Positions 1-9,633 are shown, counted from the first letter of the stretch. The stretch is 64,000 nt of DNA from Oleomonas cavernae (GCF_003590945.1 NZ_QYUK01000011.1:1888001-1952000), one strand, 5' to 3'. The notes: generated by a model from the letters alone, not told the origin. Numbers and translations: made by a program.

Positions 1-2
1 GT

Positions 3-488
3 GCCAGCGTGTGGCCCCTGGCGGCGACATTGGCGTTGCTGGCGGCCTGCCCGGCCCTGGCGGCCGAGCCGCCCAAGCGCGGCACGCCGCTCACCGGGGC
101 CGAAATCCGCCAGTTGTTCGACAACAACACGGTCGATTCCGTGGTCGGGGTCTATGACTCGACGGCGCGCGGCTTCCACCATCCCGATGGCGAACTCGAT
201 ATCTACGGTTCAGTGCGCTACTTCGACCATGACAAGCAGCGCATGGACACCTACGAGCGCACCGACACGGGCGACTGGTGGGTCGAGGGCGACCTCTACT
301 GCATCCACCCGCACAAGATCGCCTTTGGTTTTACCGACTGCCTGGAGGTGCGGCGCGACGGCGACGAACTGCTGTTCTACTTCACCCAGTGTACGCTCAA
401 ATCCTCGGACTATTGCGCCAAGGGCCGCCTGGGCGGCCGAGGTAACGTACTGCCCGGCGACCAGGTCATCCCCGCCCTCACCAACTGA
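3..488 (+). CDS. exported protein of unknown function, 5' end cut by the window
   Basis: The frame is open from the window edge to a TGA at 486-488, so the true start probably lies upstream; the first start-like codon inside is a GTG at 9. The visible N-terminus is a hydrophobic leader (WPLAATLALLAACPALAA) ending in an A-x-A cleavage-like site, so export is expected. The mature part of about 138 residues holds four cysteines (in YCIHP, TDCLE, TQCTL and DYCAK), enough for two disulfides in the periplasm. I do not recognise the family. The amidase starts 15 nt downstream, so the two may be co-transcribed, but nothing ties their functions. Confidence 0.6.
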   Translation, partial: ASVWPLAATLALLAACPALAAEPPKRGTPLTGAEIRQLFDNNTVDSVVGVYDSTARGFHHPDGELDIYGSVRYFDHDKQRMDTYERTDTGDWWVEGDLYCIHPHKIAFGFTDCLEVRRDGDELLFYFTQCTLKSSDYCAKGRLGGRGNVLPGDQVIPALTN

Positions 489-503
489 CGGAAAAACAAG
501 AAA

Positions 504-1940
504 ATGCTCAGTGCCGATGCTTACGCTTCCCACGATGCCCTCGGCCTCGCGGCCCTTGTCGCTGCCGGCGAGACCACCCCCGACGATTTGCTGACCCTTG
601 CCCTGGCCCGGGTGGCCGCGGTCAACCCCAGGATCAACGCGGTCTTCCACCTGGTGGAGGCCGAGGCCCGCCAGGCCATCGCCCAGGGCCTGCCCAAGGG
701 GCCCTTCGCCGGCGTGCCGATGCTGATCAAGGATCTGAACGCCCATGTCACGGGCTGGCCGCTGACCAACGGCAGCCGCCTCTACGACGGCTTCGTCTGC
801 GATCACGACAGCACCCTGGTGGCGCGTTTGCGCGCCGCCGGCTTCGTCCTGTTCGGGCGCACCACCTCGCCCGAGTTCGGCATCACCTCGACCACGGAAA
901 ACCAGGTCCACGGCATCACCCGCAACCCCTACGACCTGTCGCGCACCTCGGGCGGCTCCTCGGGCGGGGCCTCGGCGGCGGTCGCGGCGGGGATCATCCC
1001 GCTGGCCCATGCCTCGGACGGCGGCGGCTCGATCCGCATTCCCGCGGCGGCCTGCCACCTGTTCGGCCTGAAGCCCAGCCGCGCCCGCAACACCATGGGG
1101 CCGGACGCGGGCGAAGGCTGGGGCGGCATGTCCACCGTCCACGCCGTGGGCCACAGCGTGCGCGATGCCGCCGCCCTGCTGGACGTCACCTCGCCCTTCG
1201 TCCATGGCGATCCCTATGTCGCCCCGGCCCCGGCCCGCTACTACCTGTCGGAAGTGGGCGCGCCCGTCGGGCGCCTGCGCATCGCCTTGTGCCTGGAAGC
1301 GATGAACCCGACGCCGCTGGAGGCCCCTGCCCTCGAGGCGGTCGACTTCATGGCCGGCCTGCTGAGGCGCCTGGGCCACGACATCATCGAGGTGAAGCGG
1401 CTGCCGGTGGACGGCCCGGCCCTGAGTGCCGCCCAGCGCAGCATCATCTCGGCCAGCCTGGCGCGCACGGTGGCCCAGCGCCTGGCTGCCATCCACCGCG
1501 CCTCGGCCGCCGACCTGCTGGAGCCGGTGACCGGCTTCATGGCCGAAGGCGGCCACATCGAACCGGCCACCGCCTATCTCGACGGCATCGCCGCGATCCA
1601 TCTGGCCGGGCGCCAGATGGCGCGGTTCTATGACGAGGGCGATTACGACTTCATCCTCTCGCCGCTGCTGCCCGAGGCGCCGCCGCCGATCGGCCTGCTG
1701 TCGCTCTCGCCGGCCGACCTCGACGTCTTCGTCGCGGCGATCGGCCGCTATTCGGCCTATACCGGCCTGCAGAACATGACCGGCCAGCCGGCCATGTCGA
1801 TTCCCTGCGGCCTCGACGCCCAGGGCCTGCCCCGCGCCGTGCAATTCGCCGGCCGCCTGGGCGACGAGGCCGGCCTGCTGCGCCTGGCCGCGCAATTGGA
1901 GACGGAAGCACCCTGGGCCCAGGTACGGCCGTCGCTGTAA
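504..1940 (+). CDS. amidase signature family protein
   Basis: 478 aa, the usual length for the amidase signature (AS) family, which hydrolyses carboxylic amides. The Ser-cisSer-Lys triad is visible: Lys76 in VPMLIKDLNA, the cis-Ser in the glycine/serine run GGSSGG at 150-155 (Ser152), and the nucleophile Ser176 in SDGGGSIRIP. The 76- and 24-residue spacings match other AS enzymes. No signal peptide or membrane segment is seen, so it should be cytoplasmic. AS proteins include GatA, but no gatB or gatC is nearby and the C-terminal half is not GatA-like, so a catabolic amidase is more likely; the substrate cannot be read. A strong hairpin follows the stop. Confidence 0.9.
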   Translation: MLSADAYASHDALGLAALVAAGETTPDDLLTLALARVAAVNPRINAVFHLVEAEARQAIAQGLPKGPFAGVPMLIKDLNAHVTGWPLTNGSRLYDGFVCDHDSTLVARLRAAGFVLFGRTTSPEFGITSTTENQVHGITRNPYDLSRTSGGSSGGASAAVAAGIIPLAHASDGGGSIRIPAAACHLFGLKPSRARNTMGPDAGEGWGGMSTVHAVGHSVRDAAALLDVTSPFVHGDPYVAPAPARYYLSEVGAPVGRLRIALCLEAMNPTPLEAPALEAVDFMAGLLRRLGHDIIEVKRLPVDGPALSAAQRSIISASLARTVAQRLAAIHRASAADLLEPVTGFMAEGGHIEPATAYLDGIAAIHLAGRQMARFYDEGDYDFILSPLLPEAPPPIGLLSLSPADLDVFVAAIGRYSAYTGLQNMTGQPAMSIPCGLDAQGLPRAVQFAGRLGDEAGLLRLAAQLETEAPWAQVRPSL

Positions 1941-1949
1941 CCTGAAAAG

Positions 1950-2083
1950 CCCTCTCCTCCGAGGGAGGAGAGGGTTGGGTGAGGAGGTCTGTGGCGCACA
2001 GCGCCTGCCCTGACCACCACCTCTCCCTTCCCATCGCTGACGCGATGGGCCCCTTCCCTCTCCCCCGCAAGCGGCGGAGAGGG
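1950..2083. repeat. three hairpins between convergent genes (terminator / palindromic repeat)
   Basis: The gap between the convergent amidase and DUF445 genes holds three stem-loops: an 11-bp perfect stem at 1950-1960/1964-1974 with a 3-nt loop, an 8-bp stem at 2030-2037/2042-2049, and a longer stem at 2056-2083 built on CCCTCTCC/GGAGAGGG. They could end transcription from both sides. The CTCTCC...GGAGAG type is also a common intergenic palindrome in alphaproteobacteria, so this may be a dispersed repeat doing terminator duty. Confidence 0.6.
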
Positions 2084-2093
2084 AGCCATTCGG

Positions 2094-3329
2094 TTACGAG
2101 AATCCCACGAGTAACTGCGCCGTGCCGGCAGCGAGGCCGGTCACCGCGCCCAGCACCAGCAGGATCCACTCATCCTCCTGGAAGGCCGGGCGCAGCATGT
2201 CCTGGAATTCCGATGCCGGCAGGGCACGGATGCGCTCGGCCAGCTTTTTGGCCAGCAATGCCGCGCGTTCCCGGTTGAACTTCTCGTCCTCCATGGGCTC
2301 CAGCGCCAGGTCGGCGGAGCGTTCGGCGATGCTCGATTTCATCGCCGCGTAGGCTTCGGCGCCCAAGGTGAGCTGCATGGTGGCGCGGGCGACCGGGGAT
2401 TCCAGGATGGGCGCGATGCGCCGCTTGACGATAGACTTGGTGCGGCTCGAATACTTGCCGGTGATGATCTCGCGGGTGATGCGGCCGATGGTGAGCATCT
2501 CGCCCGCGGTCAGTTCGGCGAATTTGTCGGCGACCTCGTTCTGGCGTCGCAGGAACAGGCCCTGGACGCGGAACGGGCCGACCTTCACCGGGTTCAGCGG
2601 CCGGAACACCATGGCCAGCGCCACCCAGTTGGTGATCAGGCCCAGGGCCGCCGCGTAACCCGGCAGCATCCAGTGGGCGGGGATGAAATAGAACAGCGCC
2701 ATCTGGACGAAGCCGAAGCCCAGGCCGATCCAGAAGCTGACATTGACGATGAACTTGAATTCCTTGTTCCCCACCTCCTGGAACAGGCGCACCATCAGGC
2801 TGCGGTCGGCGGCGATCTGCTTCACCACCATGTCGCGGATGTCGACCAGATTGTCGACCTCGCCCATGATCTCCATCATCATCTCGAGCATCACGTCGGG
2901 CAGCTTGTCGCGGACATGGGCATAGACCCGGTTGCGCACCATCCGGGGCAGGTTCTGCCACAGGACCTTGTTCTGCTCCTCCATCGTCTCGTCGACGATT
3001 TCCTCGATCCGCTGGGTGATGGCGTTGGCGACATAGCCGGCGATCAACTCCGGCTCCATCTGCATCAGGAAATCGCCGACCGAGCCCAGCTTCGCCAGGG
3101 TCTTGTCGACGACGATGCCGGCCATCTTCTCGGCCTTGCGCGGGATGATGCCCTGCCAGCCCAGGTACAGCGGCCGGTAGCCGGCGAATTCGATGGGATA
3201 GAAGACCATCTGGATTGCCATCCAGACATGGACCCAGGTGACCACCGCGGCGACCACGGGGATGCTAACGAAGCCCCAGAAATCAGGCCGCGCGTAAAGC
3301 TCCTGCCAGAAGGCAGCCAAGTCGATCAT
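2094..3329 (-). CDS. DUF445 family membrane protein
   Basis: 411 aa. An N-terminal membrane segment (about residues 17-45) is followed by a long helical, charged region rich in regularly spaced acidic and basic residues, then a pair of membrane segments (about 195-245, through FWIGLGFGFVQMALFYFIP and ending in NWVALAMVFRPLNP), a basic region with KYSSRTKSIVKRR, and a C-terminal hydrophobic segment (ILLVLGAVTGLAAGTAQLL). This layout and the FRPLNPVK-type motif fit DUF445 (YheB-like) inner-membrane proteins, whose role is unknown. It is convergent with the amidase and has its own upstream region of 137 bp shared with the divergent RTX gene. Confidence 0.8.
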   Translation of the reverse strand: MIDLAAFWQELYARPDFWGFVSIPVVAAVVTWVHVWMAIQMVFYPIEFAGYRPLYLGWQGIIPRKAEKMAGIVVDKTLAKLGSVGDFLMQMEPELIAGYVANAITQRIEEIVDETMEEQNKVLWQNLPRMVRNRVYAHVRDKLPDVMLEMMMEIMGEVDNLVDIRDMVVKQIAADRSLMVRLFQEVGNKEFKFIVNVSFWIGLGFGFVQMALFYFIPAHWMLPGYAAALGLITNWVALAMVFRPLNPVKVGPFRVQGLFLRRQNEVADKFAELTAGEMLTIGRITREIITGKYSSRTKSIVKRRIAPILESPVARATMQLTLGAEAYAAMKSSIAERSADLALEPMEDEKFNRERAALLAKKLAERIRALPASEFQDMLRPAFQEDEWILLVLGAVTGLAAGTAQLLVGFS

Positions 3330-3466
3330 CGAGCGCTCTCTCCCCCGCCCATTTGGCAGGAAAGCTAGGGCGCGCCGGGTGGGGTCACAAGGGAGAAATC
3401 ACCCGTATCGGAACACTTCCAAATGCGATATATCCAGCGAATACTGCTCGTACAGATTGCTGACGG

Positions 3467-4840
3467 GTGCTTCATCTCCATAACAGAGTGCTTCGCGCCG
3501 CCGGGGGAAAAGTGGTCAAGATCGTCAGCCAGCCGACCTCCATCCTGACCCAGCCGCTGAATCTCGAAATCAATGGCGCGCCCGGTACGCCCGGCGAAAT
3601 TCCTCCCTCGCCCCCCATCATCCCCGAATTCTTCGACCTTCCGTTCATCCTGAACGGCACGGTGGAGGCCGCATCGGCCAGCGGGTTTACGCTCACCCAC
3701 GCGGACTTGGCCGAGACGCAATTCTCCGGGGTTGCGGTCTCATTTCTGGAAACTGTTCCGCCCAGTCCCGGCCCGAAAGATGGGTTTGTGGTCCTCCGGT
3801 CCCACTCACCGGAAATCGAATTCCGTGGCATCGGCCTTCGGCATGACAGCGACGGCAATCCCATCAGCGGCCTGATCACCGGCTACTCGGCAACGGATTC
3901 CACCACCGGAAAGGTGATCTTCGAGATATCCGGCATAACCATCCACATCTCGTCGCTGATCGCGGCCGCACAGACAGAGACGACGGCGGACGATTTCCGC
4001 CTGTTCAACCTGGGCGGTGACGACCTCTTCATCGGCGGTGACGCCAGCGAGATGATCGACGCCGGTCGGGGCAATGACAGGCTTTTCGGCTTCGGCGAGA
4101 AGGACACGCTGCACGGCGAAGCGGGCAATGACCGGCTCTATGGTGGCGCCGATTCAGACAGGCTCGATGGCGGCGCGGGCCGGGATCTCCTGGACGGTGG
4201 CGAAGGTGCCGACCGGATGGTCGGCGGCAGCGGCGACGACGTCTACGTGGTCGACGCCAGCGACGACGTGGTGACCGAGCTTGCCGACGGCGGCAGGGAT
4301 ACCGTGCGCGCCTACGCGAGCTTCGAGCTTCAAGGACCGATCGAACATCTCATCCTTGTCGGCAACAGGTTGCTGTCGGGGACAGGCAGCGATCTCGACG
4401 ACTTCATCACCGGCAACGCCGGACGCAGCCATCTCTTCGGCAATGGCGGCAGCGACCGGCTGGATGGCGGCCAAGGCGCCGATGTGCTGAACGGTGGCCT
4501 GGGCCGCGACCACCTCGCCGGCGGTCAAGGGGCCGACCGCTTCGACTACGACTCCGTCGCGGACTCCAGGTCCGGCGGCCAGGGCAGCGACATCATCCTG
4601 GACTTCAGCATCGGCGAGGATCAGATCGACCTGAGTGGCATCGACGCCGACGGCGTGGCCAGCGGCGATCAGGGCTTCACCATCGCCGATCAGTTCCACG
4701 GCGCGGCGGGCGAATTGATCATCACCCACCGGAATGGCAGCACATTCATCTATGCCGACGTGGGCGGCGACGGCAGCGCGGACTTCGATCTTTGCCTGCG
4801 CGGCGAATACAGCCTGTCGGCGACCGATTTCCTGCTTTGA
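3467..4840 (+). CDS. RTX repeat calcium-binding protein, probable type I secretion substrate
   Basis: 457 aa counted from a GTG at 3467; GTG codons at 3488 and 3512 are also possible, and the last has a purine-rich stretch just before it. There is no Sec signal peptide. Residues about 183-262 and 316-365 carry glycine/aspartate nonapeptides of the GGxGxDxLx type (such as GGAGRDLLDG and GGQGADVLNG) that fold as a calcium-binding beta-roll. Between them is a segment typical of such proteins (RDTVRAYASFELQGPIEHL), and the end resembles the serralysin-type C-terminal domain. Type I secretion is inferred; no ABC/HlyD/TolC genes are in the window. The N-terminal 180 residues match no domain I know, so it may be an adhesin or matrix protein rather than an enzyme. 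Confidence 0.85.
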   Translation: MLHLHNRVLRAAGGKVVKIVSQPTSILTQPLNLEINGAPGTPGEIPPSPPIIPEFFDLPFILNGTVEAASASGFTLTHADLAETQFSGVAVSFLETVPPSPGPKDGFVVLRSHSPEIEFRGIGLRHDSDGNPISGLITGYSATDSTTGKVIFEISGITIHISSLIAAAQTETTADDFRLFNLGGDDLFIGGDASEMIDAGRGNDRLFGFGEKDTLHGEAGNDRLYGGADSDRLDGGAGRDLLDGGEGADRMVGGSGDDVYVVDASDDVVTELADGGRDTVRAYASFELQGPIEHLILVGNRLLSGTGSDLDDFITGNAGRSHLFGNGGSDRLDGGQGADVLNGGLGRDHLAGGQGADRFDYDSVADSRSGGQGSDIILDFSIGEDQIDLSGIDADGVASGDQGFTIADQFHGAAGELIITHRNGSTFIYADVGGDGSADFDLCLRGEYSLSATDFLL

Positions 4841-4859
4841 CTTGGTGCGCCCAGGCCCC

Positions 4860-4878
4860 GGGGACGGTGGCCGTCCCC
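4860..4878. terminator. hairpin between convergent genes
   Basis: An 8-bp perfect GC stem (GGGGACGG/CCGTCCCC) with a 3-nt loop lies 20 nt after the RTX gene stop and 2 nt before the stop of the convergent small gene. It could serve both directions. There is no clear T-run on the plus side. Confidence 0.55.
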
Positions 4879-4879
4879 C

Positions 4880-5119
4880 TCACTGTTCGGCATCATGGGC
4901 GTGGCCGATGGCCTGGCGCAGGCGCTCGTCGAGCTTGCCGGCGTGGAAGATGACCTTGCCGTAGTGCACGGCCTTCACTGCCGTGAACGGCACCTCGAAC
5001 TCGCCGCCGTTCTCGACATGGAGCACGATGCCGCCCTTGTGGACGCCACGAACAGAGCCGAACTCTTCGCCACCGTCCTTGAGGAAGGCCTGGTCGCCGA
5101 TCTCGATCTTGTCCTGCAT
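4880..5119 (-). CDS. small conserved-looking protein, possible PRC-barrel/DUF2171-like fold
   Basis: 79 aa when started at the ATG at 5119, which has AGAGGA about 9 nt upstream; a longer frame to 5221 lacks support. The sequence alternates short beta-type segments (DQAFLKDGGEEFGSVRGV, GIVLHVENGGEFEVP) and ends in a charged helix. The pattern of a glycine turn plus hydrophobic strands resembles small barrel proteins such as DUF2171 or PRC-barrel members, but this is only a fold guess. No signal peptide. It is divergent from the pilus operon by about 320 bp. Confidence 0.55.
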   Translation of the reverse strand: MQDKIEIGDQAFLKDGGEEFGSVRGVHKGGIVLHVENGGEFEVPFTAVKAVHYGKVIFHAGKLDERLRQAIGHAHDAEQ

Positions 5120-5307
5120 GGTCCAGACATCCTCTTTGTGGGCGGTGCCGCCCAGCCTCCGGCAGGATAGTACGATCCGGCCTGGGCTCAAACAGGTGAC
5201 CTGCCCACTGCTGGACCGCATGCCCCTCGCCGGACTTTTTTCACCCCGGCTGCTGCCATCCTGGTCCCGGACACCTCACTCGTTACGCATTTGGGACGGA
5301 ATTTCCG

Positions 5308-5336
5308 TTGACCGCCAATCGCCGTCAATTTACGAT
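5308..5336 (+). promoter_or_regulatory. candidate sigma-70-type promoter of the pilus operon
   Basis: TTGACC at 5308-5313 and TACGAT at 5331-5336 are 17 bp apart, in an A/T-rich patch that stands out from the GC-rich surroundings, about 105 bp before the first pilin start. No other gene lies between. This would give an untranslated leader of about 100 nt. The rest of the 322-bp gap from 5120 to 5441 shows no gene. Confidence 0.5.
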
Positions 5337-5441
5337 TTCTTAAGGATATTATCTGGAATACACGAACAAATTGCGGGATCAATACTAAAACGCGAAGCCG
5401 CGAAGTAGTTGGCAGTTGTTTTTGCAGGGAGGAGACCGCCC

Positions 5442-5975
5442 ATGAGTAGCATCCACCGCCTCGCCCTCGCGTTGTCCCTCGCGGCGGCGCCAGTGGCTGC
5501 TTTCGCCGCGACCCAGGGCAGCCTCGGGCCGACGTCGACCGGGTCCCTGGTGATCACCCTGGCGGCACCCAACCTAGTCCGCATCAGCGCCCTCGACGAC
5601 ATCAACCTCGGCACCTTCAGCGGCACGGCCCTGGCCGGCGGCGACGATGTCTGCATCTTCTCCAATACCGGCGGCTACAACGTGACCGCCAGCGGCGACG
5701 GCACCGGCAGCGCCTTCGAACTGACCGGCTTCAGTACCGGCGACGCCGTGCCCTACAATGTCCAATGGGCGACGACGGCCGGTGCCACCTCCGGCACGGC
5801 ATTGACCGCCGGCACCCCGCTCACTGGGCTTGGCGGCAGCTTCACTAACCCGACCTGCCGCGGCGGCGCCCAATTGAACGCCCGCGTCCTGGTCGACGTC
5901 ACCGAAGCCGTGCTGAGCGAAGCGCCGGCGGACAACTATACGGGGACCTTGACCCTGCTCGTCGAGCCGCAGTGA
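5442..5975 (+). CDS. pilin-like major subunit of a chaperone-usher system
   Basis: 177 aa from the ATG at 5442, chosen because GGGAGGAG sits just upstream and the sequence then begins with a normal signal peptide (MSSIHRLALALSLAAAP, cleavage near AFA-ATQ). The mature part is made of beta-type segments with two cysteines (DDVCIF and NPTCRGG) likely to form a disulfide, and ends in a strand-like YTGTLTLLVEP. First gene of an operon with a second similar subunit, usher and chaperone, so a secreted fibre subunit is the natural reading. It does not look like a classical FimA pilin; alternate (CS1-like) or Csu-like systems are closer. Export would be by Sec, then assembly through the usher. Confidence 0.75.
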   Translation: MSSIHRLALALSLAAAPVAAFAATQGSLGPTSTGSLVITLAAPNLVRISALDDINLGTFSGTALAGGDDVCIFSNTGGYNVTASGDGTGSAFELTGFSTGDAVPYNVQWATTAGATSGTALTAGTPLTGLGGSFTNPTCRGGAQLNARVLVDVTEAVLSEAPADNYTGTLTLLVEPQ

Positions 5976-5978
5976 GCG

Positions 5979-6470
5979 ATGGCGGGGCGGCTTCTCGCCT
6001 CCGCCCTCGCCGCGGCTCTCCTTGCCGGCCCCACGGCCGGTATCGTCCTGGGGCAGTCCGCCCAGATCGCGGGCCTGTCGGATGTGGCCTTTGGAACCTG
6101 GCCCGGCGCAGGCGACCTGGAGCGGGACATTCGCCTCTGTGTCCGGCGCACCGGCCCGGGCGGCGGTACTTATGACCTTCTTGCGGGCGGCGCCGCCGTC
6201 GGCCAGCACTTCGCGGTCGTGAACGGCGTGGTCAGCCTGCCCTTTTCGCTCTCCTTCAACGACGGCTCGGGCTGGCGCGAGGTGCCCGGCCCCAACAGTA
6301 CCCTGACCGGCCTGCGTGGCGCCGAACGCTCGCCCGCGCAGTTCAACAATTGCCTGGCCGGGCAGGGAACGCCCGAACGATTGCGCATCCGCTTCCTCGA
6401 ATCCGACCTCGCCCAGGCCCCCGCCGGACAGTATGCAGGCACGCTCATCCTCACCGTGTCCCCACAGTAA
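5979..6470 (+). CDS. second pilin-like subunit
   Basis: 163 aa, starting 3 nt after the first subunit stop, so translation is probably coupled. Signal peptide at 1-25 (MAGRLLASALAAALLAG...). The mature domain repeats the layout of its upstream neighbour: a strand with DVAFGTW in place of DINLGTF, a first cysteine in IRLCVRR, a second in FNNCLAG, and a closing strand QYAGTLILTVSPQ. It is likely a minor or tip-proximal subunit of the same fibre, although which subunit is major cannot be decided. The usher start overlaps its last 38 nt. Confidence 0.75.
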   Translation: MAGRLLASALAAALLAGPTAGIVLGQSAQIAGLSDVAFGTWPGAGDLERDIRLCVRRTGPGGGTYDLLAGGAAVGQHFAVVNGVVSLPFSLSFNDGSGWREVPGPNSTLTGLRGAERSPAQFNNCLAGQGTPERLRIRFLESDLAQAPAGQYAGTLILTVSPQ

Positions 6471-8921
6471 GCGCGCCGCAACACTGCTCGCCCTCTGGAT
6501 GGCGGCCTGTCTGCCGCCGCACGGGCCGGCGCGTGCCGCGGAGATCATCCAGACCGCGCCGCCCCCCGGCTTCGACGACCTGCGGCAGCCGCAGGACGCA
6601 CTGGTCGACGTGATCTATGACGGCGAGCCGATTGGCGCCTTCGCCGCAACCTTCCGGCCGGGCGCCATCCGCTTCGCCGATCCGGCAGCACTCGCCGGGG
6701 CCGTGCCCGGCCTCGCGGAGCGCGAGGCGGTGACCGCGGCGCTGAGCGGCGACCTCGAGACCCATGCGGAGCGGCTGTGCGGGGTGGCCCCGGTACCCGG
6801 CTGCGGCGTGCTCGAGCCCACGGTCGCCAGCGTCATCTTCGACGCCGACCGCTTCCGGGCGACGCTCTTCCTGGCCATCTCCTATCGCGGCACGGCAGCC
6901 GGCGGCCAATATCTGCCGGCGCCCGCCGACCGGCCGGGCTTCGTGCAGTCTTTCGCGGCGGCGGCGTCGAGCGGCGAGGACGACCTGGCCGGCTCGCGGA
7001 CCTCCGTGCGCTCCTTCTCGTTGCTGAGCCTGGGGGCTGCCCGCCTGATCGCCGACACGGCCGCCGATTCACAACAAGGCGGCGCCCTGGACCGGCTCGA
7101 GGTTCAATATGATCACGAGCGCTGGCGCGGCGAAGCGGGCCTTTACCGGACCACGCTGATGCCGCTCCTGGGCGAGCGGCGCTTCCTGGGCGCCGGGCTC
7201 ACCACCACGCTCGACACGCTGCGCGATGCGGACCAGGCCAGCGGCAGCCGCCTCTCGGTGTTTCTCGCCTCGCGCGGCCAGGTCGAGGTCTATCGCGAGG
7301 GGCGCCTCCTGAGCGCGCGGAGTTACGAGGCCGGCACGCGGGAACTCGAAACCCGCGACCTGCCGGATGGCGCCTATCTCGTGACCCTGCGCGTCGTGAC
7401 CCAGGGCAACGTGCGCGAGGAAACCCGCTTCTTCGTGAAGAACGCGGCGATTCCGCCCGCGGGCCTGCCGTTCTGGGAACTGGACGCCGGCGTGCTGGCG
7501 GACGACGACATCTCGCTGACGCCCGAGGCGGGCGGCACGCCGTTCGTCCACGCCGCCACGCGCTATCGCCTGTCCGATTCCTTCGCCCTGGGCGGCGACC
7601 TCGTCGTCGGCAGCCGGCAGCAGGGCATCGGCGGCCTGTTCTACTATCAGTTACAGCAAGTGCAACTGCAGCTCGACTCCTTCGCCAGCACGGACGGCGT
7701 CTACGGCCTGGGCCTGGCCGCGCGCGGCGACAACGGCCCTTTCAGCTACAGCGGTTCCATCCGGCGGATCTGGGGCGGCGAGGCGCCCCGGCGCAGGGCC
7801 GCGCAAGACACCGACGACGACCTGAGCTTCATCCTCCGCGACCCGGACGATCTCTTCGACGCGGGCGGCGCGGCAACCCAGGTCAACCTGGCGCTCGACT
7901 ATCATTTCGAAGACGGGCCGCACCTGGGGCTGCGCGCGCTCTATCTCGCCGGGGCCGACGACGTCGAGACCTATGCCGCCGGGCCGATCGTGTTCTGGCC
8001 GCTGTTCAGCGACGGCGCGCTGCGCCTCGACCTCTCCGCCCAGGCCACGGCAACCGAGGAACAGCAGTTCGTCTTTGCGCAGCTACGCCTCTCGTGGGGC
8101 GACGGGGACATCGACGTGACCAGCGAGGCCGGCTGGTCGGGCGCCGTCGCCGGCGACGAGCAGGGGGACAGCAGCAGCGGCCCCTTCGGGCGCGCCCAGG
8201 CGATCTGGCACACCGCGCAGGCTGCCGGCGAGCGGCTGGACCTGTCAGCCGCCACGGCGGCCGACAGCCGGCGCACGGAAGTCTCGGCCGGGCTCGACTA
8301 CCAGGGGCCGAAAGGCCGGGTCGACGCCGAGATCGCGCACGAGACCGACGGCGGCACCCGCTATGCCGGCAACCTCTTCGTCAATGTCGTGGGCGATCCC
8401 GATGCGCTCGCCTGGGGCGGCAACGAGGTGCGCGGCAGCGCCGTCATCGTCGCCGTGTCCGGCCGGCCGGACACCGTCTACCGGGTCCTGATCGACGAGC
8501 AGCCGCGGGCCGAGGTTGCCGCCGGCGCCAGGCTGGTGCTGCCGCTGGAGCCCTACAAGAGCTATGACGTCAGGATCGTCCAGAAGAGCGGCGGGCTCGT
8601 CGACTACGACGCCTCGCCCCGCCGGGTCACGCTCTACCCCGGCAACGTGACGACGCTTCAATGGAATGCGGCCCGTTTCGTCTCGCTCTTCGGCCAGGCG
8701 ACGACGCCCGGGGGGGCCCCCTCGCCAACGCGCGCATTCCGGCCCTGCAACCCGCGGCCTTCACCGATGCCGCGGGCTATTTCCAGGTCGAGCTCGGGGC
8801 CGACGCCACCGAGCTGATCCTGGCGCCGGCGGCCGGCGGAATCTGCCGCATTACCCTGCCGCCCCTGCCGCCCGAGCAGGATTTCGTCGAACTGGGCACC
8901 CTGCCCTGCCGATCCGAGTGA
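6433..8921 (+). pseudogene. outer-membrane usher (TcfC/CS1-like), frameshifted once in a G run
   Basis: Usher that would translocate the subunits across the outer membrane. The start at 6433 gives a signal peptide ending ARAAE. The first about 760 residues read in one frame, with alternating barrel strands, a plug-like region (QVEVYREGRLLSARSYEAG) and a C-terminal E-set-like region (VIVAVSGRPDTVYRVLIDEQ). At 8710-8716 a run of seven G precedes five C, and the frame drops out; adding one base restores TTPGGGPLANARIPALQP and a complete C-terminus ending LGTLPCRSE at 8921, 829 aa in all. As written the protein ends in an unrelated tail. The repair is exact, so a sequencing undercall is likelier than decay. 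The length and the alternate-pathway look fit CS1-type ushers. Confidence 0.8.
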
Positions 8922-8930
8922 GCCCGAGCC

Positions 8931-9622
8931 ATGCTGCGCCGCCCCGCCCTCCTCATCGTCCTCGTCGCCCTCGCCGGGCAGATCGGCACCGACGGCGCGC
9001 GCGCCCAGATGGCGCTCAACGAGGTCGTGGTCGAGTTCCAGCCCGGGGCCCTGCCCCGGGAAGACATCGAGGTGACCAATACCGGCGAGGAGAACCTCTA
9101 TCTTCAGGTCGAGCCGCGCGAGGTCCTGGCCCGGGGACGGACAGGGAGGAGCGCGTCGAGCGTGCCAATCCCCACGATCTCGGCCTGCTGGTCAGCCCGA
9201 CCCGCCGGGTGATCGAGCCCGGGGCACGGCGGCTCGTGCGCCTCAGCCTTCTGGAGGCGCCGACCGACCGCGAGCGGGTGTGGCGCGTCGCGTTCCGGCC
9301 GATGGTGGGCGAGACCAGTGCCGAGGGCTCGGCGCTCAAGGTGCTGGTTGCCTATAATATCCTGGTCATCGCCCTGCCGCCCGCCCCCCGGGCCGAGGTG
9401 GCGGCAAGGCGCAACGGCCGGACCTTGTTCCTCGAGAACCACGGCAACAGCAACGCGCTGCTGTTCGACGGCCGCCAATGCGACGCCGCGGGCGGCAACT
9501 GCCGGGAACTGCCGAGCCGGCGGCTCTATGCGGGCAACGACTGGCGGCTGGAACTGCCCTACGACACGCCGGCGGAGTGGCGCGTCGAGGTCGCCGGCAA
9601 GATTCTCAACAACCGCTACTGA
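8931..9622 (+). pseudogene. periplasmic pilus assembly chaperone, frameshifted once in a C run
   Basis: PapD-superfamily chaperone that would stabilise subunits in the periplasm. It starts 9 nt after the usher, with a signal peptide (MLRRPALLIVLVALAG). The first 66 codons read in one frame up to PREVLA, then the frame must change near 9130; inserting one C in the run CCC gives EVLAPGTDREERVERANP and continues to LGLLVSPTRRVIEPGARR, the typical G1-strand region, ending at 9622 (230 aa). The C-terminal domain carries the conserved pattern FLENHGNSNALLFDG with two cysteines (QCDAAGGNCRE). Same defect class as in the usher 420 bp upstream. Confidence 0.8.
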
Positions 9623-9633
9623 CCCTTCCGGCG

